Shown: one piece after another, positions 13,885-18,812 of the stretch | How positions within the stretch are numbered: the stretch's first letter is position 1 | How the letters are laid out: the number at the start of each line of letters is the position of its first letter | Assembly (NCBI GenBank): GCA_002170275.2 | Contig: NHFH02000018.1 | Span: forward strand, 21,145-39,956 | Length of the DNA: 18,812 bases | Reading direction: 5' to 3' | From: Candidatus Pelagibacter sp. TMED106 | GTDB taxonomy: Bacteria > Pseudomonadota > Alphaproteobacteria > Pelagibacterales > Pelagibacteraceae | Notes under the pieces: model-generated | What the model saw: only the letters and a program-made list of their open reading frames with translations | Database searches by the model: none | What the model was told of the DNA's origin: nothing | Translations under genes and position numbers: made by a program

Positions 13885-16800
13885 TTAATTTATTTTAGTT
13901 AAAATATCCTGATTTTTAATGGTATTTATTGCTTTTCTATCAATTAATCTTTTATTTTTAAGCTTAAAAATCATTTCTTTTCCATCTTTTTGAAGATTAA
14001 TTTTAATTTCTGTTTTACCCTCTTCCTCAATAAAATTTGAAATTTTGTCAATTTCTTCACTAGATTTAATTGTAAAAGTAATTTCTGATAAAGGTTTATT
14101 AAATAAATCTTTTAAAGATGCTATTTTTTGAACATTTATTCGCTTAAATCTGTTTTCATCATTTGATATATTTTTGATTAATGTAACAAATAATGAATTA
14201 CCTTCTACTAAGATATTTCTATTTTGTTCTAGAATATCTGAAAAGATAAATAATTCAAAAACACTTGATAAGTCCGTAAATTTAATTACAGCATAAGAAT
14301 TTCCTTTTGCTGTTTTTCTCTCAGTTATTTTTAAAAGAGTTGCGGCAATATTTGTTTCTTTAATATTAATATCTGAGTTAAATTTATTATAATTTATTAT
14401 ATTATAATCACTAAAATGTTCTTTAAATTGGTTCAAGGGATGATCCGATATAAAGAAACCTACAGCTTCAAATTCTTTAGATAATCGATCTTCAAATTGC
14501 CAATCTTGAATTTTTTGAACAATTTCATTTTCAAAATTTTCTTCTGAACCAAATAAATCAATTTGATTTGTAGCTTTATTTTCATAAATACTTTTATTTT
14601 TTAGAATAAAACTTGGAATTGAGTTAAATATAGACTGTCTATTTTTCTCTAAACTATCAAAAGCACCTGATTTTACTAAACCTTCAAGTTGAAGTTTATT
14701 AATATCTTTTGGGTTAACTCTATCCAAAAAGTCTTTAATTGATTTGAACTTACCATTTTTAGTTCTTTCATTGACTATATTGGAAACAGCTTCATAACCA
14801 ACATTTTTAATTCCCCCTAAAGCATAGAAAAAGTTATTTTCATCAAATTGAAAATCTGCAAAACATGTATTTATATCAGGTCTTACAATATCAATATCAA
14901 GCCTTTTAAGTTCTTCATGAAATTCACTTAATTTATTTTGATTTGATATATCCATAGTCATAGAGGCTGCGAAAAACTCTTTAGGATAGTATGTTTTTAA
15001 AAATGCTGTTTGATAAGAAATTATTGCATAAGCAGCAGCATGACTTTTATTAAAACCATATTCTGCAAAAGGCTCAATCTTTAAAAAAATACTAGCAGCA
15101 ACTTCTTTACTTATTCCATTTTTAACTGCTCCTGCAATAAAACCTTGTTTCTGTTTTTCTAATTCTGCTCTTTTTTTCTTACCCATTGCTCTTCTTAAAA
15201 TATCGGCTTCTCCAGCTGTAAATCCAGATAGTTTTTGAGCTATTTGCATCACTTGTTCCTGATAAATAATGACTCCGTAAGTTGGTTTAAGAATAGTTTC
15301 TAGCAATGGATGTAAATAATCTGGGGTTTGTCTTCCATGTTTACAATCATTATAAATAGGAATGTTGCTCATAGGTCCAGGCCTGTATAAAGCTACCAAG
15401 GCAATAATATCTTCTATATGGTTGGGCTTCATTTGAGTCAAAGCTTCACGCATACCTGAGCTTTCAATTTGAAATAACCCTACAGTGTTTCCAAGGGATA
15501 GATTTTCAAAAACTTTTTGATCCTCAAAATTTATATTTTCTATCTTAAAATTTTTAACTTTTTTTTTAATCAACTTTTCAGTTTTGTTGATAACGGTTAA
15601 AGTTTTTAAACCTAAGAAATCAAATTTAATCAGACCAGCATTTTCTGCAGAATACATATCAAATTGTGTAGAAGGTAATAATAAATTAGCTGATGAATCT
15701 TTATATAAAGGAACAGTTTCAGTCAGTTTCTTGTCTGCTATCACAACACCTGCTGCATGTGTCGCTACGTTTCTATTAAGACCTTCTAATTTTAAAGATA
15801 AATCTGTTAATTTTTTTACACGTGGATCTTCATTAATTAATTTTGAAAGTCTAGGCTCATTATTTATACATTCAGTCAAATTTTGAGGTCTAGAAGGGTC
15901 AAATGGTATCATCTTAGATATACTGTCAACAAAGCCATAAGGTAATCCTAAAACTCTTCCTACATCTCTTATAACCATTCTAGCTTTTAACTTTCCAAAT
16001 GTTATTATATGAGCAACACTATCTTTATATTTTGTTGTTAGATATTTAAATACTAGGTCTCTTTTTTCTTCACAGAAATCAATATCAAAATCAGGCATCG
16101 ATATACGGTCAGGATTTAAGAATCTTTCAAAAATTAAATTAAATTTAATAGGATCAACATCGGTAATTTGTAAACACCATGCAACTAAAGACCCTGCGCC
16201 TGAACCTCTTCCTGGCCCTACAGGAATATCATTGTTTTTTGCCCACTTAATATAATCAGAAACAATTAAAAAATAACTAGGGTATTTCATCTTTATAATG
16301 ATTTCTAATTCATGATCTAATCGATCTTTATATATCTTAAAATTTTTATCATCATTCAAATTTTCACTTTTCACTTTAAAAACTTTTAAAAATTTATCTT
16401 TTAATCCTTCTAAAGACTCAGCTGTAAGAATTTTATCAGCATTACCCTCTTTTTCTGTACTTATATTCGGTAATATAGGATTCGAAAACTGGGGTCTAAA
16501 ACTACATCTTAAGGGAAGATTAAAATTATTTTCTAAAGCCTCAGGTAAGTCAGAAAAAAGTTCTAGCATTTCCTGATCTGTTTTAAAATAATGTTGGTCA
16601 CTAAATTTAAAACGATTTTTATCATTAATATATGTTTTTGTTCCAATACAAGTTAAGGCATCATGAGCTTCGTGCATATTTTTTGTTAAGTAATAAACTT
16701 CATTAGTTGCAATGACTGGAATTTTAATTTCTAAAGATTTTTTTAAATTAAATTTTTCAAAAACTATTTCGTTTTGGTCACCATGTCTTTGGATTTCTAA

Positions 16801-17301
16801 GTAAAATCTATCTCCAAATTTTGATATAAGATTACTATAAAGGTTAGTAATTTCTTTTAATTTACCTTTTTCAAATAATTTTCCAAAAAGTCCTTTAATT
16901 GAACCAGAAAATAATGCTATACCTTCTGTCTTAGTAAATAATTCTTCAATATCTAAATGAGGTTCAGAAATTTGGTCATTTTCTAAATAGGATTTTGATG
17001 AAAGCTCTATTATTCTCTTATAACCTTCTTGATTAAGAGCTACCAAAGGTAAAAGGCCTAATGTGTCTTCGAATTTAAAATTTATTTGAGTACCAATAAT
17101 TGGTTGAGTTCCCACTTTAGATATATTTTCGGCAAATTCTAATGCACCACACAAATTAGATGTATCTGAAAGACCTAAGCTTTTAATCTTATTTTTTTTA
17201 CAAAATTCTTTTAGATCTTCAATTTTTATAGCCCCCTCACAAATAGAGTATTGGGTATGTATTTTAAGATGATTAAATTTTTGATTATTTGATTCTAGCA
17301 T
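13885..17301 (-). CDS. dnaE: DNA polymerase III alpha subunit
   Basis: Replicative DNA polymerase, family C, 1138 residues, full length. The N-terminal PHP domain starts at HLKIHTQYSI (11-20). The palm has GPGRGSGAGSLVAW (362-375) and PDFDIDF (403-409) with catalytic Asp404 and Asp406; the third aspartate is Asp561 in KFDFLG. YRPGPM (639-644) and the AEYGFNKSHAAAYA block (746-759) are family-typical. QIDLF at 913-917 is a canonical sliding-clamp-binding pentamer, located where E. coli DnaE has its internal clamp motif. An OB-fold (about 982-1060) and a short tau-binding-type C-terminus follow. The ATG at 17301 overlaps the lolD 3' end by 17 nt. The lolC/E-lolD-dnaE order is common in alphaproteobacteria. 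No obvious terminator lies between it and rpsB, so some read-through into the rpsB operon is possible. Confidence 0.98.
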   Translation of the reverse strand: MLESNNQKFNHLKIHTQYSICEGAIKIEDLKEFCKKNKIKSLGLSDTSNLCGALEFAENISKVGTQPIIGTQINFKFEDTLGLLPLVALNQEGYKRIIELSSKSYLENDQISEPHLDIEELFTKTEGIALFSGSIKGLFGKLFEKGKLKEITNLYSNLISKFGDRFYLEIQRHGDQNEIVFEKFNLKKSLEIKIPVIATNEVYYLTKNMHEAHDALTCIGTKTYINDKNRFKFSDQHYFKTDQEMLELFSDLPEALENNFNLPLRCSFRPQFSNPILPNISTEKEGNADKILTAESLEGLKDKFLKVFKVKSENLNDDKNFKIYKDRLDHELEIIIKMKYPSYFLIVSDYIKWAKNNDIPVGPGRGSGAGSLVAWCLQITDVDPIKFNLIFERFLNPDRISMPDFDIDFCEEKRDLVFKYLTTKYKDSVAHIITFGKLKARMVIRDVGRVLGLPYGFVDSISKMIPFDPSRPQNLTECINNEPRLSKLINEDPRVKKLTDLSLKLEGLNRNVATHAAGVVIADKKLTETVPLYKDSSANLLLPSTQFDMYSAENAGLIKFDFLGLKTLTVINKTEKLIKKKVKNFKIENINFEDQKVFENLSLGNTVGLFQIESSGMREALTQMKPNHIEDIIALVALYRPGPMSNIPIYNDCKHGRQTPDYLHPLLETILKPTYGVIIYQEQVMQIAQKLSGFTAGEADILRRAMGKKKRAELEKQKQGFIAGAVKNGISKEVAASIFLKIEPFAEYGFNKSHAAAYAIISYQTAFLKTYYPKEFFAASMTMDISNQNKLSEFHEELKRLDIDIVRPDINTCFADFQFDENNFFYALGGIKNVGYEAVSNIVNERTKNGKFKSIKDFLDRVNPKDINKLQLEGLVKSGAFDSLEKNRQSIFNSIPSFILKNKSIYENKATNQIDLFGSEENFENEIVQKIQDWQFEDRLSKEFEAVGFFISDHPLNQFKEHFSDYNIINYNKFNSDINIKETNIAATLLKITERKTAKGNSYAVIKFTDLSSVFELFIFSDILEQNRNILVEGNSLFVTLIKNISNDENRFKRINVQKIASLKDLFNKPLSEITFTIKSSEEIDKISNFIEEEGKTEIKINLQKDGKEMIFKLKNKRLIDRKAINTIKNQDILTKIN

Positions 17302-17971
17302 TGATAGTCTTTATATTACCATCAATCATTTCCAATTTACAATCAGCCATATTTGCAAAAAATCTATTATGAGTTGCATAAATAATTAGTCTTTTTGGAT
17401 CTTTTAATCTAAATAAAATTTTAAATACTTCTCTTGCAGTGTTTTGATCAAGACTTCCTGTTGGCTCATCAGCTAAAATAACTTGAGGGTTATTAACTAA
17501 AGCTCTGGCAATAGATACTCGTTGTTTTTCACCTCCTGAAAGTTGAGAAGGAAAGTGTTCTGCTCTATTAGAAAGACCAACTTTTTTTAATAAATTATTC
17601 GCTTTCGATATAGATTTATCTTTTTTATTTCCAGTAGCAAGACTTGCCAAATAAATGTTTTCTAGAGATGTAAAATCTGGAAGTAAATTATCTTGTTGGT
17701 AAATTATTCCAATTTTATTGGCCCTCAAAATATCATTTTTTTCAGACTCTTTAAAGTTAATCTGTTTATTGTCAAAAGTAATAGTACCTGAAGTAGGTCT
17801 ATCAATAAATGAAAGTAAATTTAATAAAGTTGATTTACCTGATCCAGAGGGACCCATAAGAGAATAAATTTTTCCTTGTTTAAATTTATAAGATACTTTT
17901 TTTAGAACTTTTGTTTTTTTAAGATTGTCGAAAGATTTATTAATATTAAAAAGTTTAATCGAATTATTCAT
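17285..17971 (-). CDS. lolD: Lipoprotein-releasing ABC transporter ATPase LolD
   Basis: The ATPase of LolCDE, which extracts outer-membrane-destined lipoproteins from the inner membrane for LolA. The 228 residues form one complete nucleotide-binding domain: Walker A GPSGSGKST (40-48), Q-loop YQQDNLLPDF (91-100), signature LSGGEKQRVSIARAL (144-158), Walker B VILADEPTGSLD (164-175) with catalytic Glu169, and switch His201 in YATHN. Sequence alone cannot fully separate LolD from the related MacB/FtsE-type ATPases, but the overlapping upstream permease with a LolC/E-type C-terminus decides it. It overlaps that permease by 8 nt and dnaE by 17 nt. Confidence 0.94.
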   Translation of the reverse strand: MNNSIKLFNINKSFDNLKKTKVLKKVSYKFKQGKIYSLMGPSGSGKSTLLNLLSFIDRPTSGTITFDNKQINFKESEKNDILRANKIGIIYQQDNLLPDFTSLENIYLASLATGNKKDKSISKANNLLKKVGLSNRAEHFPSQLSGGEKQRVSIARALVNNPQVILADEPTGSLDQNTAREVFKILFRLKDPKRLIIYATHNRFFANMADCKLEMIDGNIKTINARIK

Positions 17972-18812
17972 ATTTAAGAGCTTGAATTGGATCTAGTTTA
18001 GCTGCTTTTAATGCAGGGAATATAGAAACTATTATAGTAATTAGTATTGAGCATAAAGATATAATAACTATTGAATATGGATTTATTTCAGAGGGCATAG
18101 TACTTAAAAAATAAATTTCTTCTGGGAACAAGCTTATATTAAACGCTGAACTTATAAATAGACGAATATTTTCAACATATATTGAAAAAGTTACTCCTAA
18201 AATTATTCCAAAAATTGTTGCTGAGGTCCCTATAATAACGCCTACTAAAAAAAATATTTTTACAATAGATTTATTTAAAACACCTATAGATTTTAAAATA
18301 GCTATTTCACGAGTCTTATTTTTAACTAAAATTGTTAATCCTGATATTATATTAAATGCTGCAACGATAATTATTAAAGATAAAATTATAAACATTACAT
18401 TTCTTTCCACTTTTAAAGCTGAAAATAAAGAACTATTCATATCCGACCAACTATATACAAGCTCATCTGGGAAATTCTTTTGAACAATTTTTTTTTGATT
18501 TTCAATATTTTGAGGATTATTCAAATAAATTTCTAAATTTCTATCTTTACTTTCTAAGTTAAAAAATTCCTCAAGAGTCTTTAGATTTATAAATGCAACA
18601 TTATTATCAAAATCAGCTAAACCACTTTCGAAAATTGATGAAACTACAAAAGTCTTTTGTTTCGGTAAATTACCAATGATTGTTTCGACACCAGCAGATG
18701 ACATTAAAGTAACATTGTCACCAATATCAAGATTTAGAGTAAAGCTTAATTCTTTGCCTATTGAAATATAATCTTTTAATAAAATATTATCATTACCTAA
18801 AAAAAGTTTTTG
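17964..18812 (-). CDS. Lipoprotein-releasing permease LolC/LolE (5' end beyond window)
   Basis: The reading frame is open to the right edge, so the start lies outside; 282 codons plus the stop are visible. The first 36 residues seen (QKLFLGNDNILLKDY... to DIGDNVTLMSSAG) are part of the periplasmic domain. This continues through the FESGLADFDNNVAFINLKTL segment typical of LolC/E (SGxxxxDxxxAFxxLxxA). Three membrane segments follow (about visible residues 138-163, 184-213 and 246-267). The FtsX-family coupling stretch KTREIAILKSIGV lies after the first, and the end KLDPIQALKYE is the characteristic ARLDPxxALRYE tail. The first transmembrane helix is not in the window. LolC and LolE cannot be told apart from this part; alphaproteobacteria often have a single LolC/E-type gene with lolD. 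Confidence 0.9.
   Translation of the reverse strand, partial: QKLFLGNDNILLKDYISIGKELSFTLNLDIGDNVTLMSSAGVETIIGNLPKQKTFVVSSIFESGLADFDNNVAFINLKTLEEFFNLESKDRNLEIYLNNPQNIENQKKIVQKNFPDELVYSWSDMNSSLFSALKVERNVMFIILSLIIIVAAFNIISGLTILVKNKTREIAILKSIGVLNKSIVKIFFLVGVIIGTSATIFGIILGVTFSIYVENIRLFISSAFNISLFPEEIYFLSTMPSEINPYSIVIISLCSILITIIVSIFPALKAAKLDPIQALKYE

Noticed and set aside
18705..18812. Separate gene start for the permease at 18704
   Set aside because: The same frame stays open without a stop to the window edge and the upstream residues fit the LolC/E periplasmic domain, so the ATG at 18704 is internal.
1..18812. CRISPR arrays, tRNA or rRNA genes, insertion sequences, phage or defence genes
   Set aside because: No spaced direct repeats, cloverleaf-like GC-rich segments, transposase motifs or foreign-looking composition were seen; every stretch longer than about 131 nt is covered by a housekeeping gene.

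Overview
The window looks like a streamlined, very AT-rich alphaproteobacterial genome, most likely SAR11 (Pelagibacterales). The basis is a base composition strongly biased to A/T, Lys/Ile/Asn-rich proteins, almost no intergenic DNA, LpxI rather than LpxH in the lipid A pathway, and the lolC/E-lolD-dnaE neighbourhood that is common in alphaproteobacteria. The lineage call is inference; no rRNA or other phylogenetic marker was tested.

Layout. On the + strand, the left edge holds the last 17 codons of a gene that looks like lexA, followed 22 nt later by gltX (glutamyl-tRNA synthetase). Everything else is on the - strand and reads right to left: a lolC/lolE-type permease (cut by the right edge), lolD, dnaE, a 131-nt gap, then rpsB, tsf, frr, uppS, cdsA, dxr, bamA, skp/ompH, fabZ, lpxD, lpxA, lpxI, msrA and lpxB. 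lpxB meets gltX tail to tail with a 24-nt overlap. After the rpsB leader, thirteen of the fourteen genes follow their upstream neighbour with an 8-nt gap or less, direct abutment or overlap. The one exception is 55 nt between fabZ and lpxD.

Function. The long run is a translation and envelope cluster: ribosomal protein S2, EF-Ts and ribosome recycling factor; undecaprenyl-PP, CDP-diacylglycerol and MEP isoprenoid enzymes; the outer-membrane protein assembly factor BamA with its chaperone Skp; and the lipid A enzymes LpxD, LpxA, LpxI and LpxB with FabZ. LolD and the LolC/E protein upstream move lipoproteins to the same outer membrane. Compared with the usual order (rpsB-tsf-pyrH-frr-uppS-cdsA-dxr-rseP-bamA-skp-lpxD-fabZ-lpxA-lpxI-lpxB), pyrH and rseP are absent, fabZ and lpxD are swapped, and an exported methionine sulfoxide reductase A sits between lpxI and lpxB.

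I found no mobile element, CRISPR array, tRNA, rRNA, toxin-antitoxin or defence genes, and no evidence for a wholly new system. The most interesting non-coding signal is the rpsB leader (about 13754-13830). It has a CCGGU/ACCGG stem next to the start codon and a second, pseudoknot-like complementarity, which suggests autoregulation by S2.
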